40,321 bases of DNA, from positions 1 through 40,321 of the forward strand of contig CAIYTT010000115.1 in the NCBI GenBank assembly GCA_903929195.1. Direction: 5' to 3'. The translations under genes were made by a program, and so were the position numbers. Positions 25,714-34,551 of this stretch are shown one piece after another. Origin of the DNA: an uncultured Bacteroidota bacterium. GTDB taxonomy: Bacteria; Bacteroidota; Bacteroidia; Chitinophagales; Chitinophagaceae. How positions within the stretch are numbered: the first letter of the stretch is position 1; the number at the start of each line of letters is the position of its first letter. Below the pieces are notes generated by a model. It made no database searches. It was not told the DNA's origin and saw only the letters and a list, made by a program, of their open reading frames with translations.

Positions 25714-25805
25714 GAAGTATAAAAATTTTACCATCGCAAAAATAATAGTATTTCCAACAAAATCATAATATTTTTACCTTTTCTTCGTTAAACATTTCAT
25801 TAATA

Positions 25806-26942
25806 ATGAGGCAATATTTAAATTGGAAAACATATCTTGTTGCTATTGCACTAATTATAGTTGCAACATCCCTTTTTTATACCAGCCAACTAACGGGCAA
25901 GCTGGCAGATGAAGAAAAAAAGAAAGTAGAACAGCTTGCAGGTGCTATAAAAACACTTTCTACATCTAATAATATACAAGAAACTGCTTTTGCAAGTAAT
26001 TTATTGGCACAAAATACTTCCATACCTTTAATAATAACTACAATAGACAGTAAAACAGTTGATTTTAAAAATATAGATTCTGAATATTCTGTAAATTATA
26101 CTGATTTAATAGCTAGTAAATTAATAGAATATAAAAAAATACACCCCGTTATAATTGTAGAATGGGGTACAGGAAAAAATTATATCTATTACGGCGAATC
26201 TTCTTTATTGAGACAATTAAGGTATTTTCCTTATGTGCAACTTACTATAATATTGGTTTTTTTAATTGTAGTACTTATAACCATTTCCACTGCACATAAG
26301 TCTATACAAAATCAGGTATGGGTAGGTTTATCAAAAGAAACCGCACACCAATTAGGTACTCCATTAAGTTCTATTGAGGCATGGCTTGAACTTTTAAGAG
26401 ATAAAGAAGAAAACAAAGATGCAGTAATAGAAATGCAAAAAGATTTAGATAGACTAAAACTTGTTGCCGAAAGATTTAGTAAGGTTGGGAGTGCGCCAAA
26501 ACTTGAAGACGAAAATTTAATTTTACGGCTACAAGATATTGTTGCTTATATGCAACTTAGAGCTCCCAAAAAAGTAAAAATAAATTTATCATTTTCTGAA
26601 GCTGAGATACCTGTAAATATTAGCGGCCCTTTGTTTGATTGGGTTATGGAAAACCTGATACGTAATGCTTTAGATGCAATGGCCGGGCAAGGCACAATTG
26701 ATATTACGGTTCTGAATCAACCACATCAAATTATTATAGATGTACAAGATAATGGTAAGGGTATTCCTTCGTATCAAATTAAAAAGGTGTTTGCTCCCGG
26801 GTTTACTACAAAAAAACGTGGTTGGGGCTTAGGTTTATCCCTTTCAAAACGCATCATTGAAAAATATCATCATGGTTCAATCTTCGTAAAACAATCTGAA
26901 ATAGGTAAGGGTACAACTTTTAGAATTATTTTGAAACGTTAA
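25806..26942 (+). CDS. Membrane-bound sensor histidine kinase
   Basis: A 378-residue kinase. It has transmembrane helices at about 9-27 and 145-162, enclosing an extracytoplasmic sensor of roughly 115 residues with no recognised fold. The cytoplasmic part has the phospho-acceptor H181 in KETAHQLGTPLSSIEAW, an N box (MENLIRNALDAMAG), a G1 box (VQDNGKGIPS), an F-box-like FAPGFTTKKRG and a G2 box (GWGLGLSLSKRIIEKY). The H-x-L-G-T-P pattern is the subtype frequent in Bacteroidota. No response regulator is adjacent, so it is an orphan kinase in this window. No HAMP domain is obvious. Confidence 0.93.
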   Translation: MRQYLNWKTYLVAIALIIVATSLFYTSQLTGKLADEEKKKVEQLAGAIKTLSTSNNIQETAFASNLLAQNTSIPLIITTIDSKTVDFKNIDSEYSVNYTDLIASKLIEYKKIHPVIIVEWGTGKNYIYYGESSLLRQLRYFPYVQLTIILVFLIVVLITISTAHKSIQNQVWVGLSKETAHQLGTPLSSIEAWLELLRDKEENKDAVIEMQKDLDRLKLVAERFSKVGSAPKLEDENLILRLQDIVAYMQLRAPKKVKINLSFSEAEIPVNISGPLFDWVMENLIRNALDAMAGQGTIDITVLNQPHQIIIDVQDNGKGIPSYQIKKVFAPGFTTKKRGWGLGLSLSKRIIEKYHHGSIFVKQSEIGKGTTFRIILKR

Positions 26943-26993
26943 ACAAAATCCATTAAACATTTACAATTTCACAATTCATATCAACCTATTTTT

Positions 26994-27023
26994 TTGAATT
27001 TTCATTTCCTATAGCTATATTTG
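26994..27023 (+). promoter_or_regulatory. Near-consensus promoter of the small lipoprotein gene
   Basis: TTG (26994-26996) within TTTTTG, a 19-base spacer and TATATTTG (27016-27023). The ATG at 27045 follows 21 bases later. It fits the Bacteroidota -33/-7 consensus exactly. Confidence 0.65.
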
Positions 27024-27044
27024 TACCTAATTAAATTGATTTAA

Positions 27045-27293
27045 ATGAAGTTTCGCCCCGTATTATTATTGGCTTTCGTTTTTTTGGGAATAATGACTAC
27101 CAGTTCCTGTGTAAAAAAATATATTTGCCATTGCAGTCTTGCATATAGCGGTGCACCGGGCCTGCCGGATACTACCTATCAGGAATATGATATTACCGAT
27201 ACCAAGGACAATGCTAACTCACAATGCAAAACCCAATCTAAAGTATATTATAACAACTATATCTATACAGTAGAAACTTGTTATCTTTATTAA
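27045..27293 (+). CDS. Small predicted lipoprotein
   Basis: An 82-residue protein with a signal peptide of about 21 residues ending in the lipobox TTSSC, so C22 should be lipidated. The mature part is short and has four more cysteines (YICHC, SQC and ETC), which could form two disulphides in the periplasm. It has its own strong promoter. It resembles small lipoproteins of Bacteroidota in layout, but I recognise no named family. It lies 64 bases before the DoxX/MauE-thioredoxin gene, whose periplasmic CPHC domain could in principle act on such cysteines (speculative). Confidence 0.75.
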   Translation: MKFRPVLLLAFVFLGIMTTSSCVKKYICHCSLAYSGAPGLPDTTYQEYDITDTKDNANSQCKTQSKVYYNNYIYTVETCYLY

Positions 27294-27338
27294 TAAAGTT
27301 TTACAATTCTCTTTCCGTGTTTTAGCATCGCAAATACT

Positions 27339-27346
27339 TATTTTTG
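27339..27346 (+). promoter_or_regulatory. Candidate -7 box for the DoxX/MauE-thioredoxin gene
   Basis: TATTTTTG matches TAnnTTTG and ends 11 bases before the ATG at 27358. The -33 position reads GTG rather than TTG. Confidence 0.3.
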
Positions 27347-27357
27347 TGGAGTAATTT

Positions 27358-28377
27358 ATGGACTCCGAACAAATACAGGTAAAAAACGTTTACTTTTATA
27401 TAAAACGCATTTTAGGCATTATTTTGCTTATTTCTTTAGCGTGCGTTTTTTTCTATTCCGCCTATACTAAATCGGGCATTAAGTTTCAAGGGTTCAAAAT
27501 TGTACCGAATCAAAATGCTTTTGACAATTTCCATTGGACCTTTTTAGACCTTGGAATTAATAATATCTTGGTATCGGGCATTATTGCAAGACTAATGATA
27601 GGGCTGGAGATTTTATTAGGATTCTTTTTATTGAGCCATATCTATTTAAAAGCATTTACTTATAAAGCAATTATTGCCGTACTTACTATTTTCATCATCT
27701 ATTTAATAATACTGCTTATTAAACAAGGAAATAATGGTAATTGCGGTTGCTTTGGTAATGAGATAGCTATGAAACCAATGGCAGCAATATGGAAAAATGT
27801 TATAATGATAGCAGCGGTTGTACTATTATACTTTATCTATCCAATTAAGCCATACAAACATCAAGAATGGCTTTGTTTCCCAATTGCATCGGTTGCATTG
27901 TCACTACCCTTTTTATTTAATCATGTTTACACGGAAACCGGACCTGAAAAATGTGGAAACCCTATAAATATGGAATTGCTATACAGATATTCACCGGCTC
28001 CTACTGAAGATTTACGTACCGGAAAGCATATTGTTTCTTTTATGAGCCTTACTTGCCCACATTGTAAAAAAGCGGCGTATTTATTACAGGTTATAAAACA
28101 CGAACACCCCGAAATACCTATATTTATGGTACTAAATGGGAATGAAATATTTCAAAAACAGTTTTTTGATGAGACACATGCACAAAACTTACCCTACATT
28201 TTATATAAACATTCTCCTGAATTTGATACTTTATTGGATGCAGGCTTACTAAAAGGTGAAACAAGTGGTGTACCGGCAATTTATTGGATAAATAATAATG
28301 TAATTGAATATAAAAGTACATATTACGAGCTTGATCCAACACATATATTGTCTTGGCTAAAAACAAATAAACCCTAA
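27358..28377 (+). CDS. DoxX/MauE-like membrane protein fused to a thioredoxin-like domain
   Basis: A 339-residue protein. Residues about 16-185 form a membrane domain of four or five helices of the DoxX/MauE type, with the redox-like motif GNCGCFG (C129, C131) at the end of a helix, as in MauE and VKOR-associated proteins. Residues about 200-335 form a thioredoxin-like domain with SLTCPHCKKA (C233, C236) and a cis-proline-type segment TSGVPAIYW. The fusion predicts electron transfer between a membrane dithiol and a periplasmic C-P-H-C site, either oxidising or reducing exported proteins. It is followed 145 bases later by tatC, another envelope-export gene. Related Bacteroidota proteins exist; their substrates are not known to me. 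Confidence 0.85.
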   Translation: MDSEQIQVKNVYFYIKRILGIILLISLACVFFYSAYTKSGIKFQGFKIVPNQNAFDNFHWTFLDLGINNILVSGIIARLMIGLEILLGFFLLSHIYLKAFTYKAIIAVLTIFIIYLIILLIKQGNNGNCGCFGNEIAMKPMAAIWKNVIMIAAVVLLYFIYPIKPYKHQEWLCFPIASVALSLPFLFNHVYTETGPEKCGNPINMELLYRYSPAPTEDLRTGKHIVSFMSLTCPHCKKAAYLLQVIKHEHPEIPIFMVLNGNEIFQKQFFDETHAQNLPYILYKHSPEFDTLLDAGLLKGETSGVPAIYWINNNVIEYKSTYYELDPTHILSWLKTNKP

Positions 28378-28423
28378 TTTTATCTGTTTGAAAGTATAAA
28401 CTTAAAAGCCCTTGCTTTTTAAG

Positions 28424-28431
28424 TACATTTG
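28424..28431 (+). promoter_or_regulatory. Candidate -7 box for tatC
   Basis: TACATTTG matches TAnnTTTG about 90 bases upstream of the tatC GTG. No TTG lies at the right -33 spacing. Confidence 0.3.
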
Positions 28432-28522
28432 CAGCAAAAAAAGAGAAAGAATTTATATGTACACATTTTAGAAATATAAATTCATAGAATAAATTAATTT
28501 AATAATATTATTTTTATAAAGT

Positions 28523-29374
28523 GTGAGCATTTTTAAAAATTTACTGAATAAAAGAAACAATAATCCACAAGGCGAAATGAATTTTTTAGACCATGTGGAA
28601 GATTTGCGTTGGCATATTATTAGGTCTGTTGCGGCTATACTAATAGGTGCAATAATCATTTTTATTAATGTAGAATGGATTGTAGATAAAATAATTTTAG
28701 GTCCGGCACACAATGAATTTATCTCCTATAAGTTTTTTTGCAGCTTGGGTAAGTTCCTACATATAGATGCTTTTTGTTTAGGCAAAGTAAATATGGAATT
28801 TCAAAATACATCGGTTGCAGGTCAGTTTATGATGGGCATGTCAATTTCTTTAATGCTTGGTTTTATTATTGCATTTCCTTTTATACTATGGGAATTATGG
28901 CGATTTGTGAAACCTGCCCTAAAACCTATAGAAGTAAAATATGCTAAAGGTGGTGTTTTTTGGTGTTCTATCTTGTTTTTCTTAGGTGTTATTTTCTCTT
29001 ATTACATTGTAATACCTTACACTATAAATTTTTTCGGCAATTATAAATTAAGCCCGTTAGTAAAAAATATTACAACCATGGATAGCTATTACGAAACCAT
29101 GAGTAATTTAACCTTAGCTATGGGTATTGTATTCGAACTACCTGTTTTTGTATTTTTCCTTTCACGAATAGGTATCCTTACTCCAGAAATATTGCGTAAA
29201 CAAAGACGTGTATCCATACTTATACTTTTTATTATATCCGAAATTATTACCCCACCCGATTTGTTTAGTTGTTTATTGGTTTTTATACCCTTATTTCTTC
29301 TTTTTGAAATATCTGTAAAAATTAGCGACAGAACAGCATCCGACAGAAGAAAAAAAGAAGCTATGAATGAGTAG
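28523..29374 (+). CDS. tatC: Sec-independent protein translocase subunit TatC
   Basis: A 283-residue protein with six predicted helices. Signature regions are NFLDHVEDLRWHIIRSV at the N-terminus, FPFILWELWRFVKPALKPIE, and the late segments FELPVFVFFLSRIGIL and ITPPDLFSC. TatC recognises twin-arginine signal peptides and, with TatA, moves folded proteins across the inner membrane. The start is a GTG at 28523; no ATG gives the complete conserved N-terminus. tatA and tatB are not in this window. An extension between helices 1 and 2 (FISYKFFCSLGKFLHIDAFCLGKVN) is somewhat longer than in E. coli TatC and is common in Bacteroidota. Confidence 0.95.
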   Translation: MSIFKNLLNKRNNNPQGEMNFLDHVEDLRWHIIRSVAAILIGAIIIFINVEWIVDKIILGPAHNEFISYKFFCSLGKFLHIDAFCLGKVNMEFQNTSVAGQFMMGMSISLMLGFIIAFPFILWELWRFVKPALKPIEVKYAKGGVFWCSILFFLGVIFSYYIVIPYTINFFGNYKLSPLVKNITTMDSYYETMSNLTLAMGIVFELPVFVFFLSRIGILTPEILRKQRRVSILILFIISEIITPPDLFSCLLVFIPLFLLFEISVKISDRTASDRRKKEAMNE

Positions 29375-29913
29375 GAAAGTTTAATTAATTAAGTTTAACC
29401 CAAAATATATACTAACTTTTTTTATAGACATTCTATAGGTTAAGATGCTCCGCTTTTGTTAAACAAAAAATCTATAGAAATGTATTTTACCACAAAAAGG
29501 ACACAATGATTATAAGATTATATATAATATAACAAGTATATGTTGTCTTAGTGAAACCTTAGTGCTGTTGGACCCTGTTTAGATTGATAGGTCGCAGCTT
29601 CCCCCTAACAGACTTCAATAACCATACTGAATTTCCATTTTAGACTTACAGTTGGTATATATCTAAAAACCATACTAACTATAAGTTTTTATAGCAATGA
29701 TTCGTTTTATGCTCTTCTATTGAATCTCAAATAACATTCTAATCTAATCTAATAACAAATGTATCTTACTAAATATCGGCTGTTCGACAAAAATCTGTAG
29801 ATATGTTGATATATTTTTTGTGTATTAACTAAAACAAAATTGAGAAAAGATAACCATATTTTACCACCAATAGTATATTTTTATTAGGAGAACAATAAAT
29901 TAAAAATTTATTT
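29375..29913. other. Gene-free stretch before the glycan locus
   Basis: About 540 bases with no supportable gene. It contains a near-palindrome around CATTCTATAG (29429-29438) and CTATAGAAATG (29471-29481), an internal TTTTGTT-A-AACAAAA hairpin between them, a direct repeat CTTAGTG (29547-29553 and 29558-29564), and a less AT-rich patch at 29565-29615. The pattern suggests a degenerate non-coding repeat or remnant, but nothing can be identified firmly. Confidence 0.6.
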
Positions 29914-31227
29914 TTAGGAATTAGTATTTATTTGCTCTTCCTTTTCTTTTTGGGATGTGCTTTTTATATAACTATATATAACCATATAGAAATAGGTACA
30001 ATAAACAATTCCGGCTTGTGTTTGAAAAGCAGATTCTTGAAACATGAATATAATTATAGAAATAAAATACAAATAATAAACTCGTTTTTCTTCTTTGTAT
30101 TTTATAAAAAATATGGGTGCAATTAATAACACTAAGAAAGTACATAAACCCGGAAATCCCAACATCATTAATATCTGCAAATACATATTGTGCAAATTAT
30201 AATCCCAAAGAGGTGGATTTGTATTAATTAATTGATTATCTGAACCATATTCTACAATTTTTTTCTGTATTTTTTGTTTCTGTAATTCTAAAACGCTACC
30301 GTTTCCGCAACCATAGAGCCATAAATTATTTTCTTTAATGTTTTCAAGTGCAGTACTCCACAAGAATCTACGTAGGGTTAGATTATTAAAATGCTGCTTC
30401 TGTCCGTTAGCATATTCCGGCAGCCAGTTTTCTTTGTCATTATTTTCTAAAATTTCTTGGTAGCGTTTGTGTATTGGGTTTTTGGTAAAGAAAATACCAC
30501 ATATTGTTGAAAATCCTAAAACAATAATTATTAAGCTAACTAATTTATGTTTTTTTAATGTTCGGATTAAAAATATAGGTAGTACTAAAATAAAAAATAA
30601 TAGCAGTAATGACTTTGATGATAACAGAATGAAGAAAATTATTAATAGAGACAATGAAAAAGTATAAAGCCATTTATTTTTGAAAATAGTGCCTTCCCAA
30701 CTATATAAGAGCAATAATACCAATGCAAAATAAATATACAAAGCATAATACACAGCATTTGCATTAAGCCCGGCTACCAGATTATGGTAAAAAAATACAT
30801 CAATATCTTTACTGTGTTGCCAACGAATTGTAGCACTAACAAAACAAAAAATTATTATTATTAAAAGCCCTGTAATAAAACACGAAAATATTTTATTTAA
30901 TGTACTTTTATTTACATTTAATTTTGTGCCAATTATAAAAGGTAATATAAAAAAACTTAATTTTCTTTGTAAATCATTTATAGACAATGTTTTATCGAAA
31001 GAATAAAAATAGCTTACGGCTGTAAGAAAGAAAAGTAAACACCAAAACCATAGATATTTATTATTATAAAATAGTCTTAATGTTTTTTTGAAGTCTGTAG
31101 TAAAAACCCAAACAGTTAAGAGTAAAATAATACTAATAGATGAATAAATAAATGGAAAAGGTATAGCAAAAGCAATTAAACAAAGAAAAAAAATATATAT
31201 TTTATCTTTAGTAAATGTGCCCTTCAT
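29914..31227 (-). CDS. O-antigen ligase/polymerase family membrane protein (A)
   Basis: A 437-residue protein with about ten hydrophobic helices. Between about residues 270 and 355 lies a larger extracytoplasmic loop containing RRFLWSTALENIKENNLWLYGCGNG and WDYNLHNMYLQILMMLGFPGL. The R-x-x-x-W...G-x-G and H-N-x-Y/L patterns are typical of Wzy_C/WaaL proteins, which polymerise or ligate lipid-linked glycans at the periplasmic face. Whether it ligates or polymerises cannot be settled from sequence. It is divergent from a second polymerase-like gene, and a -7-like box lies five bases before its ATG. Confidence 0.85.
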   Translation of the reverse strand: MKGTFTKDKIYIFFLCLIAFAIPFPFIYSSISIILLLTVWVFTTDFKKTLRLFYNNKYLWFWCLLFFLTAVSYFYSFDKTLSINDLQRKLSFFILPFIIGTKLNVNKSTLNKIFSCFITGLLIIIIFCFVSATIRWQHSKDIDVFFYHNLVAGLNANAVYYALYIYFALVLLLLYSWEGTIFKNKWLYTFSLSLLIIFFILLSSKSLLLLFFILVLPIFLIRTLKKHKLVSLIIIVLGFSTICGIFFTKNPIHKRYQEILENNDKENWLPEYANGQKQHFNNLTLRRFLWSTALENIKENNLWLYGCGNGSVLELQKQKIQKKIVEYGSDNQLINTNPPLWDYNLHNMYLQILMMLGFPGLCTFLVLLIAPIFFIKYKEEKRVYYLYFISIIIFMFQESAFQTQAGIVYCTYFYMVIYSYIKSTSQKEKEEQINTNS

Positions 31228-31232
31228 AAATA

Positions 31233-31240
31233 CAAAAATA
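31233..31240 (-). promoter_or_regulatory. Candidate -7 box next to the O-antigen ligase-like gene start
   Basis: Minus-strand TATTTTTG ends five bases before the ATG at 31227. TTG occurs upstream at a 21-base spacing rather than 19. It predicts a message with almost no leader. Confidence 0.3.
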
Positions 31241-31421
31241 CAGCTTTACATTTATTTTTTCCAATAATATTAATATTTGGTTTTAATTTTAATAAAAATG
31301 ATTCAATATTTTTTTATTCATTAAATTTGCAATAATTATTTAATTTTTTTGTTGTATTTATTGTATTAAATAAAGAAAATACTTTTATACACAGAAACTA
31401 AATACATACAAACTACCCATA

Positions 31422-32783
31422 ATGCGTGCCTATTTAAAATCTATTGATGTTTTTTTATTATTTTTTCTTTCATTTTTTACCATAGATAAGGTAATTGCAA
31501 AACCGTTAATGATTATTTTTGGATTAATTTGGATTGGTAAAAATCTAAAATTTAAAGATATTAAGAATGCTCCATTGTTTTATATTTTCATTTGTGTTTG
31601 GGGTCTTATAAATTTTTTGTTTATCAATAAAGATTTTTCTCTACCTCATATTATTTCCTTTTCTATTGGTATTGTTTATTGGTTAATGGGTTTTTGTGCA
31701 TTTATCATTATCAAAAATAGGATTGAAAACAAATCCTTAACTACAATTGAAAACACAATTGATGCTTTCTTTTATATTAATTTATGTTGGACTGCATTCA
31801 ATTTGATTTTAGTAATGTATAAATCGCATAGCATAAACCCCTATTCACTTAGCGATTTAGATTACGGCAATTCAACCGGTGATTATTTAAAAGGACTACT
31901 GATGGGCCCCAGTTATCTTAATATGATGATAAATGTTTTATTCTGTATCTATTATTTATTTAATTCAAAATATATATTAGCTATTGTAGCAACGATAATT
32001 GCTTGTATGACAACAAGTAATTTCGCAAACATAATATTTATTTTAATGCTTTTTGTTTGTTTTATTATACTAAAACAAAAAAATGCAAGAATCACAATTA
32101 TTGCCCAATTAGCATTTTATGTTATATTTTATGTTTTAATATCAAATAATAATCTAAATTACATTATGGACTCTATTCATATAAAGAGAACCCATAAGAT
32201 TGAAAATTCATTAATTTCAAATACAATAGATGATAGCGTAAACGCAAAACGGGCAACCTGGTTTTTAAAATACGGAAAAACTAATGCTGTATTTCAAACC
32301 TATAATTATATACTACACTCACCTAAAAATTTTATTTATGGAGCCGGTATAGGTGAGTATTCTTCTCAATTAGCCGTTCGCACCTCAGACTTGCCGGATA
32401 CTGTAATAAAGAAATCAAGGATATTTAAAATAGTACCTACTTATGTTGCCCCGGCATTTAAAGAAAATAACTATCAAATATTTTCTTATGTGTATAGTCT
32501 TCCGCCAATATATCACTCAATAAAAGATTTACCTATATCTTTTATAAATCAACTATTAGGTGAATATGGTATTATTGGCTTCGTATTATTTTTAGTATTT
32601 TATTTATATTATTTTATTAAAAATTATAAAGACGGAAAATACTTAATACCTATGATTGTATTAATAAGCTATTTTTTGCTTTTCGATTATCTATTTGAAT
32701 ATCTTTCTGTTATCGTTTTTTTTGAATTATTTTTCTTGATAAACAAGAAAAAACAAACTTTAACTATTAGTCTATCTCAATGA
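31422..32783 (+). CDS. O-antigen polymerase-like membrane protein (B)
   Basis: A 453-residue protein with about ten to twelve hydrophobic segments. A long soluble loop between about residues 245 and 380 contains KRATWFLKYGKTNAVFQTYNYI, IYGAGIGEYSSQLAVRTS and INQLLGEYGIIGFVLFLVFYL. The G-x-G-x-G and the loop-then-helix layout fit Wzy-type polymerases, although overall similarity to protein A is low. It is the first gene of a tight + strand operon; its stop overlaps the next start by four bases (ATGA). It likely polymerises repeat units of a surface glycan made by the downstream transferases (inferred). Confidence 0.8.
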   Translation: MRAYLKSIDVFLLFFLSFFTIDKVIAKPLMIIFGLIWIGKNLKFKDIKNAPLFYIFICVWGLINFLFINKDFSLPHIISFSIGIVYWLMGFCAFIIIKNRIENKSLTTIENTIDAFFYINLCWTAFNLILVMYKSHSINPYSLSDLDYGNSTGDYLKGLLMGPSYLNMMINVLFCIYYLFNSKYILAIVATIIACMTTSNFANIIFILMLFVCFIILKQKNARITIIAQLAFYVIFYVLISNNNLNYIMDSIHIKRTHKIENSLISNTIDDSVNAKRATWFLKYGKTNAVFQTYNYILHSPKNFIYGAGIGEYSSQLAVRTSDLPDTVIKKSRIFKIVPTYVAPAFKENNYQIFSYVYSLPPIYHSIKDLPISFINQLLGEYGIIGFVLFLVFYLYYFIKNYKDGKYLIPMIVLISYFLLFDYLFEYLSVIVFFELFFLINKKKQTLTISLSQ

Positions 32784-33610
32784 CATTAGAAAATTATCCG
32801 CTTATTTCCATTATTGTTCCTTGCTATAATTATGCTCATTTTTTAAATTTTACTTTAAGAAGTGTACTTACTTCCAGTTATTCTAATTGGGAATGTATTA
32901 TAGTAGATGATGGGTCTACTGACAATACAGCATTAGTAACTAAAGAATTTACGGATACCGATAAAAGGTTTCATTATATATATCAAAAAAATGCAGGATT
33001 ATCTTCAGCACGAAATACAGGCATTCGTAATAGCAAGGGTGAATATATACAATTGCTTGATGCGGATGACTTGATTGCAGAAAAAAAAATAGAATTACAA
33101 ATTGACTACTTAGTAAAACACACAGAGGTTGATATTATCTATGGTGATGCATTATTCTTTAAAACATTAGATGAAGATAAAATACTATACAAATATGACG
33201 AATTAAAAAATAAATATAGTCATCTTAAAATTTCAGGAAAGGGTAAAAGGATAATAAATAATTTTTGTATAAATAATTTTTTGGTCGTTTCAAGTCCACT
33301 AATAAAAAAAGATATTTTTAGTAGAATAGGGCTATTTGATACAAACTATTTTTCTTACGAAGATTGGCATTTTTGGTTTAGAGCAGCAGTTGCTGAAGCT
33401 TTTTTTGCTTATTGCCCAATTGTAGGAACAGAAACACATATAAGATACGGGCATGCAAGTATGCTTACAAATAAAATAAAATTAGTAAATTATGGTTTGA
33501 AAATTAGATTTTTTATGATGCCAATGCTCAATTGGAAACTGAAAATTTATAACATGTACCGGATAATAAAATTATTCATAAAAAAAATATTATTATCTTC
33601 TAAAGGCTAA
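32780..33610 (+). CDS. Family 2 glycosyltransferase (operon gene 2)
   Basis: A 276-residue GT-A enzyme. The N-terminal domain has LISIIVPCYNYAHFLNFTL, WECIIVDDGSTDNT, NAGLSSARNTGI and YIQLLDADDLI, the last being the DXD-type metal site (about residue 93). The middle has DIIYGDALFF and SPLIKKDIFSRIGLFDTNYFSYEDWHFW, with the E-D-W motif common in this subgroup. Cytoplasmic and presumably acting on a lipid-linked acceptor. The start overlaps the polymerase stop by four bases and the stop overlaps the next start by one base, so expression is coupled. The donor sugar is not predictable. Confidence 0.92.
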   Translation: MTLENYPLISIIVPCYNYAHFLNFTLRSVLTSSYSNWECIIVDDGSTDNTALVTKEFTDTDKRFHYIYQKNAGLSSARNTGIRNSKGEYIQLLDADDLIAEKKIELQIDYLVKHTEVDIIYGDALFFKTLDEDKILYKYDELKNKYSHLKISGKGKRIINNFCINNFLVVSSPLIKKDIFSRIGLFDTNYFSYEDWHFWFRAAVAEAFFAYCPIVGTETHIRYGHASMLTNKIKLVNYGLKIRFFMMPMLNWKLKIYNMYRIIKLFIKKILLSSKG

Positions 33611-34551
33611 TGATGGTAAAAACAGCAATATTAATAATAAATTGGAATAATAGTTTTGATACAATAAATGCCATAAAAAGCATATTGCATTTAAATGATA
33701 CAGCTCTTTTTTTATTAGATAATGACTCGCAAGATAATTCTGTTGAAGAAATAAAAGATTTTTTTTCAACTAATTCAATAAAATATAGTTTAATAAGAAC
33801 AAATGAAGCAGATGGATATAGATACAATGAGGAAAAAGTAGTATTTGTGTTATCTGATTCCAACAAAGGCTTTGCAGGTGGAAATAATGTTTTATTGAAA
33901 TGTATTATTCAAAATAAAGAATTTACTTATGCTTGGCTTTTAAATAATGATGCAATTGCTGACAATCTGGCTCTAAACGCACTAATTTATAAAATGAATG
34001 AGGACGACCGAGTCGCATTTGTAGGTTCTGTTATATTAGATTTTTATAAGCCGGAATTAATACAATGCTGTGGAGTAAAATATTATAAATATTTTGGTGT
34101 TTCTAAGCTGATATTAAAAAATGTAAATTGGCTAAGTTTAGATAAAACAATACTTATAAATCAGAATGCCGATTTCCAGCAAGGAGCAAGTTTATTAGTT
34201 CGTTTATCGGCATTAGAAACTATTGGTTTAATGGACGAACGCTTTTTTCTTTATTTTGAAGAGCAAGATTGGCAGTATTCAGCAATAAATTATGGTTATA
34301 AACAAGCACTTGCACCGGAAAGCATTATTTATCATAAAGGCAGTGTTAGTACCAATAATAAAAAACATTTATTCTTTTATTATTATAATAAATCTGCAAT
34401 GATTTTTGCAAAAAAACATTGTTCTCTTTTTGTTCGTAATATTGCAGTTATTATGCTTTGTGGTATTACAATAATACGTTCGAAGCTATACATAAAAAGT
34501 ATTTTATTTGGATTTAGAGGTATTTTAGAAGGATATTTTACAAAATTATAA
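33610..34551 (+). CDS. Family 2 glycosyltransferase (operon gene 3)
   Basis: A 313-residue GT2 enzyme of the rhamnosyltransferase-like kind. It has AILIINWNNSFDTINAI, LFLLDNDSQDNS, SDSNKGFAGGNN, YAWLLNNDAI (NND in place of NPD) and FFLYFEEQDWQYSAINYGYKQAL (EEQDW). The last 60 residues are hydrophobic/basic and likely membrane-associated. The start is a TAATG overlap with the preceding gene, and a second ATG lies immediately after. It shares its subtype, not just its family, with the glycosyltransferase at 24407-25453. Confidence 0.92.
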   Translation: MMVKTAILIINWNNSFDTINAIKSILHLNDTALFLLDNDSQDNSVEEIKDFFSTNSIKYSLIRTNEADGYRYNEEKVVFVLSDSNKGFAGGNNVLLKCIIQNKEFTYAWLLNNDAIADNLALNALIYKMNEDDRVAFVGSVILDFYKPELIQCCGVKYYKYFGVSKLILKNVNWLSLDKTILINQNADFQQGASLLVRLSALETIGLMDERFFLYFEEQDWQYSAINYGYKQALAPESIIYHKGSVSTNNKKHLFFYYYNKSAMIFAKKHCSLFVRNIAVIMLCGITIIRSKLYIKSILFGFRGILEGYFTKL

